Shown: piece after piece, positions 43,493-53,235 of the stretch
How positions within the stretch are numbered: position 1 is the stretch's first letter
How the letters are laid out: every line of letters starts with the position of its first letter
Assembly: GCF_900106015.1 (NCBI RefSeq)
Contig: NZ_LT629797.1
Span: 1,178,001 to 1,242,000, forward strand
DNA length: 64,000 nt
Source: Pseudomonas sihuiensis
GTDB lineage: Bacteria > Pseudomonadota > Gammaproteobacteria > Pseudomonadales > Pseudomonadaceae
Direction: 5' to 3'
Notes under the pieces: model-generated
Database searches by the model: none
What the model was told of the DNA's origin: nothing
The model's input: only the letters and a program-made list of their open reading frames with translations
Translations under genes and position numbers: made by a program

Positions 43493-45286
43493 TCATGACG
43501 CCGGGGCGGGCTCGAATGCGCGTGCAGGCCGCATGCGCGGCGATACATCGCGCGCCGGCAGGAAGCGCCCGTAGCGCTGTGCCTTGCCCAGATCATTCGG
43601 GTATTCCAGGCCGCGGCGATAGGCGATGCGACCGTTGATCATCGTCAGCGCGACCGCTGCATCGTTGCGTTTGACCACCCGCATCAGGCCCAGCACCTCC
43701 ATCGGCGCTTCGTGCAGTTCATCCAGGGTGTCATCGAGGCCGGCGGGGTCGATCAGCACCAGGTCGGCACGATCGCCGACGCGCAGGTAGCCGGCATCGA
43801 CGCCGATGAAGTCGGCCAGCTCGCCACTGCAGCGGCGCACCGCCTTGCCCAGCTCCATGAACGGCTCGCCGGCCAGTTCGGCGTCCCGCACGTACTTGAG
43901 AAAACGCAGCGGGAAGTTGTACTGGGCGATGGAGCGCAGATGCGCGCCGGAGTCGGCAAAGCCAGGGTGCGTCCAGGGGCTGGCCAGCAGCTTGCGCATG
44001 ATCGCCTCGCGCTGGTTGCCGTAGCAGGTCGTCCACTTCAGCGCCTCGCGGTACTGGCAGGCCAGTTCGAAGTAAGCGTCTACTGCATCCAGGCCACGCG
44101 CCTGGCCCAGTTGCTTGAAGTTCTTGCCGACCAGGCTGGGGTCCGGGCATTCGGTCACCCAGCAATCGGAGAAGTCGCGGTGCCACAGGCCCTTGGTCAG
44201 CACGGCTTTGACCTGTTTCTTGAACAGGGCGCGGAACGCCGGCTCCCTGACCTTGGCGTAGAGTTCATCCGGGTCCTTGATGTTGCGCAGGATCTCGCCA
44301 GCACCAAATTCCTCGAAGGCATTCACGTTGAGTCCTTCCAGGCGCAGGGTGAAGGGCGCCGGCAAGGTCTGCCAGCGGAAGTGGCCGCGCAGCACCCTGT
44401 TAGCCAGCCAGCCGGAAAGACGAGTGAAGCGATGCAGCAGCGGCTGTGACTTGAGATCCAGCGCCGTCAGCATGGTGCATTTCAGCGGTTTCCTGAACCA
44501 GCCATGGGCCTGCCAGAGGAAGGCGAACACGTTGACCTTGGTCACTGCGTTCGGCGCGCCCTGCAGCACCGCGCCGCGCCGCCGCAGTACGGCGAACAGG
44601 CGGGAGAACTCCTTCCAACTAGCGAAGGTCGACGGCAACGGGCTGGACCAGGCGCGGTCGCCGTCCATCTTGTCCAATCGTGTGGTCATTACCGACAGGC
44701 CAATACACCCGGCGTTCAGCGCCTCTTCGAGCAACTGTTCCATGCGCGCCAGTTCGGCTTCGCTGGGCTTCACCCGACTGGTGGCGCGCTCCAGGCCCAT
44801 CACCGCCACGCGCAGCTCCGAATGGCCGAGGAAGGAATTGACGTTCGGGCCCAGCGGCAACTGGTCGTAGAAGGCGCGATAGCCGGCGGCGTCGCGCCAG
44901 GTTTTCTTTTCCTGGAGGATCGGTAGCACGTACTCGCGCGGCACCGCTTCGACGCGGGTGAACAGGTCGGAGCAGTCTTCGGCGTCGGCCAGCACCATGC
45001 TGATGGAACAGGAGCCGATGGTCACGCTGGTGACGCCGTGGCGCACCGACTCCTTCAGTGCTGGTGCGGCGATCACCTCGGCATCGTAATGCGAGTGGAT
45101 CTCCAGGAAGCCGGGGGTAAGCCACTGGCCTTTGGCGTCGATCACCTCGGGGCAACCGGCCCCCTCCAGTGGGCTGAGGCTGAGTACCTCGACCTTGCCG
45201 TCACGGATGCCGATATGGCGGATCGCCCCCGGCACGCCGGTGCCGTCGAAGTAAAGGCCGTTGTTGATGATGATGTCGTAGCTCAT
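43493..45286 (-). CDS. N-acyl-D-amino-acid deacylase-family amidohydrolase
   Basis: 597 residues from ATG 45286. Residues 1-60 form the small beta domain ('NNGLYFDGTG..'), then the metal motif 'LTPGFLEIHSHYDAEV' (HxH), later 'LQGAPNAVTK', and the final Asp in 'TPSFADSGAHLRS'-like 'HPGFADSGAHLRS'. It resembles D-aminoacylase/N-acyl-D-glutamate deacylase proteins, though many relatives act on other amides. The start overlaps the end of the TauE gene (ATGA 45286-45283). It is the last gene of a five-gene coupled operon. Confidence 0.85.
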   Translation of the reverse strand: MSYDIIINNGLYFDGTGVPGAIRHIGIRDGKVEVLSLSPLEGAGCPEVIDAKGQWLTPGFLEIHSHYDAEVIAAPALKESVRHGVTSVTIGSCSISMVLADAEDCSDLFTRVEAVPREYVLPILQEKKTWRDAAGYRAFYDQLPLGPNVNSFLGHSELRVAVMGLERATSRVKPSEAELARMEQLLEEALNAGCIGLSVMTTRLDKMDGDRAWSSPLPSTFASWKEFSRLFAVLRRRGAVLQGAPNAVTKVNVFAFLWQAHGWFRKPLKCTMLTALDLKSQPLLHRFTRLSGWLANRVLRGHFRWQTLPAPFTLRLEGLNVNAFEEFGAGEILRNIKDPDELYAKVREPAFRALFKKQVKAVLTKGLWHRDFSDCWVTECPDPSLVGKNFKQLGQARGLDAVDAYFELACQYREALKWTTCYGNQREAIMRKLLASPWTHPGFADSGAHLRSIAQYNFPLRFLKYVRDAELAGEPFMELGKAVRRCSGELADFIGVDAGYLRVGDRADLVLIDPAGLDDTLDELHEAPMEVLGLMRVVKRNDAAVALTMINGRIAYRRGLEYPNDLGKAQRYGRFLPARDVSPRMRPARAFEPAPAS

Positions 45287-46026
45287 GGCAGTCTCCAGGG
45301 CGCCAGCAGCAGGATGCCGGTGACCAACAGCAGGATGTAGATGGCGAGGCGGAAATGACGCTCGTCGAAGCGCCGGTGCAGGCGTTCGCCCAGCCACACC
45401 CCGAGCAGCAGAAGCGGGGCGTAGGTGAGTACCTGAGGCAGCGCCGGCAGCAGGCGGCCGTCGAGCAGAAAGGCGAGGGTGAGCAGGCTGTTGAGGGTGA
45501 ACCAGACAGTGACCAGGGTGGCGCGCAGTCGCGCCTTGTCCAGCTGGGTACCGGCCAGGCCGTAGACCAGCAGCGGGCCACCCGACGCGAACAGGCCATG
45601 GCTGAGGCCTGCGGCCAGGGTAATGCAGCGAGTCAGCCAGGCCGGGCGTTGCGGCAGTGCGCTCGCCCGGCGCAGGCGCCACAGTTCGCGGCCGGCGAAC
45701 CAGACGATCAGCGCACCGAAGCCGACCTTCAACGCCTGGGTGTCCAGATAAGGCAGCAGCCAATAGCCGAGTAAAGTACCAATAAGCATGCCGGGCAGCA
45801 GGGTGCCAAGCAGCAGGCGGCGGTCGATCTGCTGCCAGTGGCGATGCACCAGATAGCCGGTCATGCAGATGTTCAGCGGCACCAGGATCGGTAGCAGTTG
45901 ATCGATGGGCAGCAGCAATGCGCCGAGCGACAGCGCGATGACCACGCTGCCAAAGCCAGTAACGGCTTCCAGGGCGTAGGCCAGCAAAATGAAGCCGCCG
46001 AGGGCATAGGGCGCCAGGGCCATCAA
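45283..46026 (-). CDS. TauE/SafE-family exporter in the FMO operon
   Basis: 247 residues, about eight helices, with 'LEAVTGFGSVVIALSLGALLLPI' and 'AAGLSHGLFASGGPLLVYGLAGTQ' as the two half-repeat motifs. Second TauE-type gene in the window but clearly different from the one at 36117. It overlaps the SDR gene (46023-46026) and the amidohydrolase gene, so all are translated together. Likely exports an anionic product or intermediate of the pathway. Confidence 0.85.
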   Translation of the reverse strand: MMALAPYALGGFILLAYALEAVTGFGSVVIALSLGALLLPIDQLLPILVPLNICMTGYLVHRHWQQIDRRLLLGTLLPGMLIGTLLGYWLLPYLDTQALKVGFGALIVWFAGRELWRLRRASALPQRPAWLTRCITLAAGLSHGLFASGGPLLVYGLAGTQLDKARLRATLVTVWFTLNSLLTLAFLLDGRLLPALPQVLTYAPLLLLGVWLGERLHRRFDERHFRLAIYILLLVTGILLLAPWRLP

Positions 46027-46805
46027 CTGATCTCCCCGGCGAAGCGCTGGCTCATCTTGCGGTGGTACAGCGCCGGTGCCAGGCGCCAGAGCAGGCTCGC
46101 CAGCCAGCTGCCACGATCCGGGAACAGGCGCTCGCGGCGCTGCTGCAGTGCATCGAGAATCAGGCTTGCCATCCAGTCGGCGCTGCGAATCTTGCCGATG
46201 GTCGAGCGGGCATGGCCGGCCGGTTTGCCGTCGCCGCCCAGGGCATTGCGGTCGATGGGCGTATCGAGAAAGCTCGGATAGACCATCAGCAGGCCGATGC
46301 CGTCGCGGGCGATCTCGGCGCGCAGCACCTCGAAGGCCTGGCCCAGGGCGCTTTTCGCGGCGCAGTAACCGGCACGGCCGAGCACCGGCATCCAGCCGGC
46401 CATGGAGCCGATGGCGACCACCTGGCCGCGGCTTTCACGCAGCAGCGGCAGGGCGGCCAGGGTCAGTTCCAGCGGCGCGTGATAGTCCACCGCCATGACC
46501 TTGCGAAACACCGCTGGATCGGTGCGCAGCGTGGGCGAGCGGTGGGTGATGCCGGCGTTGTTGATCAGCACGTCCAGCCGGCCGAAGCGCTGCCGGCAGC
46601 CATCGAGCAGACGTTCATGCAGCTCGGGTTCGGTGATGTCGCCAGCAAGGGCCATTACGCGCTCGCTGCCCAATTCATCGGCGCGAGCCGAGAGGCCGCT
46701 GGCGTCTATATCGGTGAGCAGCAGGGCATCGCCACGTGCGTGACAAGCGCGCGCCAGTTGCCAGCCGAGGCCGCTGGCGGCGCCGGTAATCAGGACCACG
46801 CGCAT
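46023..46805 (-). CDS. short-chain dehydrogenase/reductase
   Basis: 260 residues from ATG 46805. Rossmann motif 'LITGAASGLGWQLA', 'LINNAGITH', catalytic Ser in 'AIGSMAGWMP' and YxxxK as 'YCAAK' are all present; the basic residues after strand 2 are replaced by 'TDIDASG', suggesting NAD preference. The C terminus 'LLWRLAPALYHRKM' is hydrophobic. Start overlaps the stop of the symporter gene by one base. Confidence 0.88.
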   Translation of the reverse strand: MRVVLITGAASGLGWQLARACHARGDALLLTDIDASGLSARADELGSERVMALAGDITEPELHERLLDGCRQRFGRLDVLINNAGITHRSPTLRTDPAVFRKVMAVDYHAPLELTLAALPLLRESRGQVVAIGSMAGWMPVLGRAGYCAAKSALGQAFEVLRAEIARDGIGLLMVYPSFLDTPIDRNALGGDGKPAGHARSTIGKIRSADWMASLILDALQQRRERLFPDRGSWLASLLWRLAPALYHRKMSQRFAGEIS

Positions 46806-47743
46806 CACCGCTCTCCTGCGCTGGGCAAGGGCGTCAGCAACGCGTCGGCTGCAGGCGGCCTGCGTGACCACAGCCAGGCCAGGCTGAGGCCGGATACCAG
46901 ATGCCAGCAGCCCCAGAAGGCCGCGATCAGCAACATGCCGCTGGCCTGCGGGAAGAAGGTGAAGATGATCACCAGGCCCAGCGCTGAATTCTGGATGCCC
47001 ACTTCCAGCGTCAGGGCGCGGCGGTCGGCCACCGGCAGCCCGCTCAGGCGTGCGCTGAGGTAGCCAATGCTCAGTGCCAGGGCGTTGTGAGCCACTACCA
47101 GCCAGAAGAACAGATGGAAATGTCGGGTGAACTGCTCGAGGTTGCGGCTGAACGCCAGCGCCACGAAACCGAGCATTACCAGCAAGGCGAACAGACGCAG
47201 GGGCTTTTCCACTTTCAGTGTCAGTTGCGGGAAGCGCCGGCCGATCCACATGCCAGCCAGCAGAGGCAGGCCGAGCACCAGCAGCACGAGCAGCAGCAAA
47301 CTCAGCGGGTCCAGTTCGATCTGCGTCAGCAAGGGTCGCGTATGTGGATTGAGCCAGGCGTACAGGGCGAAGTTGAGCGGTGTCAGCACGCTTGCGACGA
47401 CGCTGGAAACGGCGGTCATGCTCACCGACAGCGCGACGTTGCCGCGAGCCATCCAGGTCATGATGTTGGAGAAGCTGCCGCCTGGGCAGGCAGCGATCAG
47501 GGTCATGCCCAGCGCCAGTTGCGGCTCGATGGCCAGGGCCCAGCAAGCCAGGCAGGTCAGCGCCGGCAGCAACACGAACTGCGCCAGCATGCCAATCACC
47601 GGGGCTTTGGGCGCGCGGGCGATGCGGCGGAAGTCTTCGGCGCGCAGGTCCAGGGAAACGCCGAACATCATCAACGCAACGATCAGGTTGATCAGCACCA
47701 GGCTGCTGGGGTCAAAGGCGATATTCACCTGTTCCATGCTCAT
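46805..47743 (-). CDS. bile acid:sodium symporter-family transporter
   Basis: 312 residues with nine or ten helices. Characteristic blocks are 'GVSLDLRAEDFRRIARAPKAPVIG' and 'ALGMTLIAACPGGSFSNIMTWMARGN', the BASS core with its sodium-site segment, and later 'LEVGIQNSALGLVI', the second crossover. Such proteins import organic anions with Na+. It overlaps the FMO gene stop (ATGA 47743-47740), so it likely brings in the substrate for the operon. Confidence 0.88.
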   Translation of the reverse strand: MSMEQVNIAFDPSSLVLINLIVALMMFGVSLDLRAEDFRRIARAPKAPVIGMLAQFVLLPALTCLACWALAIEPQLALGMTLIAACPGGSFSNIMTWMARGNVALSVSMTAVSSVVASVLTPLNFALYAWLNPHTRPLLTQIELDPLSLLLLVLLVLGLPLLAGMWIGRRFPQLTLKVEKPLRLFALLVMLGFVALAFSRNLEQFTRHFHLFFWLVVAHNALALSIGYLSARLSGLPVADRRALTLEVGIQNSALGLVIIFTFFPQASGMLLIAAFWGCWHLVSGLSLAWLWSRRPPAADALLTPLPSAGER

Positions 47744-49068
47744 GCCCCCTGCGCAGCGAGTGCGCCATCGTTGGCCAGCTCACGGCGCAGGGCGGCGCTG
47801 TGTTCGGCTATGCGTCTACGATAGCTGTCCTTGTGCACGTAATAGGCCATGCGCTCCAGTTGCAGGTAGCGATAGCCGCCATCCAGGCGCTGGCTGGCTT
47901 GAGCACGAATAGTCTGGCGCAGGGCCTGAGCAGCGGGGCTGCCAGCCCGCGACTGGCGGATATACAGCGCGACCAGCTCCGCCTGCTCGTCACGACCCTG
48001 CCAGCCCAGGCCGGAGGCCTCGACCATACCGAGCATGAACAGGTCGTCGTGCTCGGGGTGGAATACGTTGAGATACAGCTGCGGTGCACCGGCACCTTGC
48101 GGCCAGTTCAACTCGTCGCGAGCGATGAAGGGGTAGTCGATCTTGTAGCCGGTGGCCATGAGGATCAGGTCGTACTCGGCCTGTTCGCCATTGGCAAAGG
48201 TCACGCTTTGCCCCCTCACTGCCGTGATATCGCCGCGAGGGTGGATGTCGCCGTGGCCGATATGGTGCAGCACCAGCGAGTTCATCACCGGATGCGACTC
48301 GTACAGGCGGTAGTCCGGGTCGGGCAGACCATACTGCGAGGGTTTGCCGACCAGGGCGCGCACCAGCAGACCGTCGACCAGCTGTTTGAGACGGCGCGGT
48401 AGCTTGATCGCACCGCCGAAGGTATCGGTGGGTTTGCCGAGGATGAACTTGGGCAGGAAGTGATAGCCACGGCGTACCGAGAGGTCGACCGAGGCGGCGC
48501 GATGCACGGCATCGACGGCGATATCGCAGGCCGAGTTGCCGCAGCCGACCACCAGCACCCGTTTGCCGGCGAAGATATCCGCGCTCTTGTAGGCATTCGA
48601 ATGCAACAACTCGCCGGAAAAGTCGCCAGGCAGGCGCGGCAGGTTGGGCGTATGCAGGGTGCCGTTGGCGATCAGCACACCGTCGAAACGCCATTCGCGT
48701 TGCTCGCCGTTGCGCTCGCTGATCAGTTTCCAGCCATCTTGCTCGCGTTGCACCTGCAGCACGCGGGTATCGAACTGGTAATGCTCATAGAGGCGAAACT
48801 GCCTGGCGTAGTCGCGAAAGTAGCGGCGCATCTCGCTGTGGTGCGGGTAGGGCGCCACCTCGGCACGCATGGGGAACTCGCGGAACTCGGTGGTGCCCTT
48901 GGAGGAAATCAGATGCGCCGAGTGATACATGCTGCTGTGCGGGTTATCGATATCCCACAGGCCGCCAACGTCACTGTGCAGCTCGAAACCGATGAAATCG
49001 ATACCGTGCTTCTTCAATTGCCGAGCCGTGCACAGGCCCATGGGGCCGGCACCTATGATGGCGTACAT
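47740..49068 (-). CDS. flavin-containing monooxygenase-type enzyme
   Basis: 442 residues from ATG 49068 (MYAIIGAGPMGLCTARQLKK). FAD motif GAGPMG at the start, NADPH motif 'VLVVGCGNSACDIAVDA' near 170, the fingerprint FxGxxxHxxxY as 'FSGELLHSNAY', and 'LMATGYKIDYPF' are all present, typical of FMO/N-hydroxylase-like enzymes. A longer frame upstream is not needed. First gene of the operon FMO-BASS-SDR-TauE-amidohydrolase; substrate unknown. Confidence 0.9.
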   Translation of the reverse strand: MYAIIGAGPMGLCTARQLKKHGIDFIGFELHSDVGGLWDIDNPHSSMYHSAHLISSKGTTEFREFPMRAEVAPYPHHSEMRRYFRDYARQFRLYEHYQFDTRVLQVQREQDGWKLISERNGEQREWRFDGVLIANGTLHTPNLPRLPGDFSGELLHSNAYKSADIFAGKRVLVVGCGNSACDIAVDAVHRAASVDLSVRRGYHFLPKFILGKPTDTFGGAIKLPRRLKQLVDGLLVRALVGKPSQYGLPDPDYRLYESHPVMNSLVLHHIGHGDIHPRGDITAVRGQSVTFANGEQAEYDLILMATGYKIDYPFIARDELNWPQGAGAPQLYLNVFHPEHDDLFMLGMVEASGLGWQGRDEQAELVALYIRQSRAGSPAAQALRQTIRAQASQRLDGGYRYLQLERMAYYVHKDSYRRRIAEHSAALRRELANDGALAAQGA

Positions 49069-49204
49069 GGCGAACCTCGTTATTGTTATGAGTAGCAGCG
49101 CAAGTGTTGGAATTATTGCGTGACCGGGGGCGGCTGCTTCAATGACAATCGGCGCCTTTAGCCCGGTTGTTGTGGTACGGGATGTCACTGTGGGAGAGGT
49201 ATCG

Positions 49205-49984
49205 ATGCCAGGGTTGCCGCCGGACGACGAGTTGCAGCAGCAGGACGAAGTTCTGCTGGCCGAGGTGCACGACGCCTTCGGGGTGATCCGTGTGGTGCAG
49301 ATCGGCGCCTACCGCTTTCTCGAGTTTGGTGATGCCATCGAGCAGAGTTGCGTGTTCCAGGGCGATCCCAGCTGGCTGGAATACGACTACACCCGCGCCA
49401 TGTTGCTGGGCGCGCTGTGCCACGATGCGCCGGAAACCGCACTGTTCCTTGGTCTGGGCGCCGGCAACCTGACCCAGGCCTGTCTGAAGTTCCTGCCATT
49501 GGAGGACGTCGAGGCCATCGAGCTGCGCCCGGACGTACCGCGCCTGGCCATGGAGTTTCTCGGTCTGGACGATGACCCACGACTGACCATTCGCATCGGC
49601 GACGCCACCGAACTGCTCGACAGCGCGGAAACCGCTGACCTGATCTTTCTCGATCTGTACACCGACCAGGGGCCGGGTGTCGGGCATCTGGCCTGGCGCT
49701 TTCTCGAGCGCTGCCGCGAGAAGCTCAATCCAGGTGGTTGGCTGATCATCAACCAATGGGCAGGCAACGACGGCAAGCCGCTTGGCGCGGCACTGCTGCG
49801 TGGCCTCTATCACCGACACTATTGGGAGTGCCCGGTGAAGGAGGGCAACGTGGTACTGCTGATCCCGGCTGACCTCGAGCAACGCTTGAACATGGGACGC
49901 CTGCAGATGCGTGCGGGCGAGCTGGCGCCGCGTCTGGGTTATTCGCTACAGCCGCTGATCGAAGCGCTGCGCCCGGCCACTTGA
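49205..49984 (+). CDS. spermidine synthase-like methyltransferase-fold protein
   Basis: 259 residues from ATG 49205, preceded by GGGAGAGGT. The Rossmann-like core reads 'ETALFLGLGAGNLTQACLKFLP' then 'VEAIELRPDVPRLAMEFLGL' and 'ADLIFLDLYTDQGPG', the pattern of spermidine-synthase-like proteins. There is no N-terminal tetramerisation hairpin of true SpeE, so polyamine synthesis is uncertain. Divergent from the FMO operon, 136 bp between starts. Confidence 0.82.
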   Translation: MPGLPPDDELQQQDEVLLAEVHDAFGVIRVVQIGAYRFLEFGDAIEQSCVFQGDPSWLEYDYTRAMLLGALCHDAPETALFLGLGAGNLTQACLKFLPLEDVEAIELRPDVPRLAMEFLGLDDDPRLTIRIGDATELLDSAETADLIFLDLYTDQGPGVGHLAWRFLERCREKLNPGGWLIINQWAGNDGKPLGAALLRGLYHRHYWECPVKEGNVVLLIPADLEQRLNMGRLQMRAGELAPRLGYSLQPLIEALRPAT

Positions 49985-50273
49985 TGCGCCGTTGAGCGGT
50001 TGGATGCATGCCAATCGATAAAAACCAGCACCCGAGACAGGATTTTCCGGTATAGTTCGCGCCGGCCAATTTTCTGGCCACGTTCAGGTAGTGCAACTCG
50101 CCCGGGAAATTAACACCCGGCAGCCAGTCCCCAGCGGACTATCCTTGACGATTCACTTTCATCACGTTTTCGCAAATCCCCGCCGACCAGGCTGCCAGGG
50201 TGACCCAAAAGGTCTTACACGGCATGCGCAGCTTTGGAACATGGGTCTTTGCGGATGCACTTGAGGCAGACCC
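49985..50273 (+). promoter_or_regulatory. long leader region of deaD
   Basis: 289 bp without a gene before the helicase start. A -10-like TATAGT at 50051-50056 would give a ~210-base 5' leader. Long structured leaders are common for cold-induced deaD/csdA mRNAs. The -35 match is poor, so the promoter position is tentative. Confidence 0.4.
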
Positions 50274-51965
<1,692 letters not shown>

Positions 51966-52000
51966 TCCCGCGGGCCTGATGGCTCATGGCAGGATCAACG

Positions 52001-52038
52001 AAACGCCGCAACCCTTATCGGGTTGCGGCGTTTTTGTT
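52001..52038 (+). terminator. terminator after deaD
   Basis: AAACGCCGCAACCC (52001-52014) pairs perfectly with GGGTTGCGGCGTTT (52020-52033) around TTATC, then a T-rich run. Confidence 0.93.
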
Positions 52039-52054
52039 TGTTAAGGGCAGATGA

Positions 52055-52195
52055 ACAGGCCGTTGAAAACGTAGGCGAGGCAGTCAGTGCAAGGCAAAAA
52101 CAGGCGAAAAAGCGCAGTTTACGAGTTGTAAATGAGCATTTTGAGCCTGTTTTTAACGCAGCAATGGCAACGCAGGTAGTTTTTCAGCAGCCTGT
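52055..52195. repeat. 141-bp palindromic MITE/REP-like element
   Basis: Terminal inverted repeats ACAGGC..G.TGAAAA (52055-) and its complement (-52195), with a large imperfect palindrome in between: inner words CAAAAACAGGC and GCCTGTTTTTA, GTTTAC and GTAAAT. There is no coding frame and no target duplication I can see. The right end touches the stop codon of the neighbouring gene. It has the look of a dispersed Pseudomonas intergenic repeat. Confidence 0.75.
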
Positions 52196-52596
52196 CAGCC
52201 GGTTTCGCTGAGATTGGCCTTGGGCGCCAGGCGATCGAACACCTCCGGCGTCAACGCCGCTTCACCCGCTTCGTCGAGCACTTCGCGTGGTCGCTCACTG
52301 CCGGGGATGCTGCTGTCGAGCATGCTCAGCAGCTGCGCGCCGCGCGCGGTGAGAATGAAATTTTCGCCGTTGCCACCTTCGTCTTCCGGGCGTGGTTCGA
52401 TAAAGCCGTTTTGCAGCAGTCGCGCTTCGTAGCGTGCAGCCTCGGCGCGCAGATGATCGAGATTGTCCACGGGGTCGCCGGCATTCTCATGTTCTTCGGC
52501 CAGGTCTTCGGCGTAGCGACGCGGGGCGAAGGGTTTGCCGGCGGAGTTTTGTGCCTCGTGCAGCAGGCGTTCGATCAGGTCCCAGTCGTGCTTCAT
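52195..52596 (-). CDS. hypothetical protein, DUF2513-like
   Basis: 133 residues starting MKHDWDLIERLLHEAQNSAG, a start resembling DUF2513 proteins. A likely winged-helix segment follows ('LRAEAARYEARLLQNGFIEPR' and 'FILTARGAQLLSML'). The acidic tail is variable. No known function. The stop codon TGA is shared with the edge of the palindromic element at 52055-52195, so the end of the gene may have been changed by its insertion. Confidence 0.65.
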   Translation of the reverse strand: MKHDWDLIERLLHEAQNSAGKPFAPRRYAEDLAEEHENAGDPVDNLDHLRAEAARYEARLLQNGFIEPRPEDEGGNGENFILTARGAQLLSMLDSSIPGSERPREVLDEAGEAALTPEVFDRLAPKANLSETG

Positions 52597-52689
52597 GGCG
52601 GTCTCTCCCTATGCGATGGGCTTATAGAGTCCGACTTCAGCAACGCACTACGGTTCGACCTGAATTCTGCGAGCGGAGTACACAAAGCA

Positions 52690-52716
52690 AAACGCCCCGA
52701 ACCAGTCGGGGCGTTT
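52690..52716 (-). terminator. terminator after DUF934 gene
   Basis: AAACGCCCCGA / TCGGGGCGTTT, 11-bp perfect stem with 5-base loop, followed on the minus strand by a T-rich run (TTTTGCTTTG). Ends the cysI-DUF934 operon. Confidence 0.85.
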
Positions 52717-52737
52717 GAGGCGTTTCAGCTGCCGTGA

Positions 52738-53235
52738 TCAGGCGCGGCGACGGAACAGCGGTTGCGGCTGATCGGCCGAAGCCTGGTAAACCTCGCTGTA
52801 GTCCTCGAAGGCTTTCAGCGCATCGTACGGATCCTTGTCCGCGCGCACGGCGAAGGCATCGAAACCGACACGCTTGAGGGCAAACAGCTGGTCGCGCAGC
52901 ACGTCGCCAATGGCGCGAACTTCGCCCTTGTAGCCGTAGCGGGTACGCAGCAGGTAGGCGGTAGAGGAGTGGCGGCCATCGGTGAAGGCAGGGAACTCCA
53001 GGGCGATGACCTGAAAATGCGCCAGGTCATCGACGATTTCCTCGATCTCGTCGCCGGCTTCCAGCCATACGCCAAGACCGCCGTCGCGGGCCTTGAGGGC
53101 GTGCGCATGCTCGCGCCACAGGGCCAGTGGGACGATGATGTCGTCGCAGTTGGGGATGACGTCCAGGGTCACGTCCTTGGCCAGCAGGTGCCAGGTCTCG
53201 TCGACCACCTGACCGTTCTTAATGATTCGCTGCAT
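52738..53235 (-). CDS. DUF934 protein, CysI partner
   Basis: 165 residues of the DUF934 family: 'QRIIKNGQVVDETWHLL', 'VPLALWREHAHAL', 'IALEFPAFTDGRHSSTAYLLRTRYGYKGEVRAIGDVLRDQLFALKRVGFDAFAV'. Always found beside Pseudomonas-type cysI and thought to help sulfite reduction, though its activity is not established. It overlaps the end of cysI by 17 bp (53219-53235). Confidence 0.9.
   Translation of the reverse strand: MQRIIKNGQVVDETWHLLAKDVTLDVIPNCDDIIVPLALWREHAHALKARDGGLGVWLEAGDEIEEIVDDLAHFQVIALEFPAFTDGRHSSTAYLLRTRYGYKGEVRAIGDVLRDQLFALKRVGFDAFAVRADKDPYDALKAFEDYSEVYQASADQPQPLFRRRA

Noticed and set aside
45287..45763. Longer frame before the amidohydrolase start (756-residue version)
   Set aside because: The extra part is antisense-like out-of-frame translation of the TauE gene; ATG 45286 with the ATGA overlap is the sensible start.
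46806..47546. 507-residue extension of the SDR gene
   Set aside because: The additional N-terminal part is an alternative frame of the BASS symporter gene; the SDR Rossmann motif starts directly after ATG 46805.
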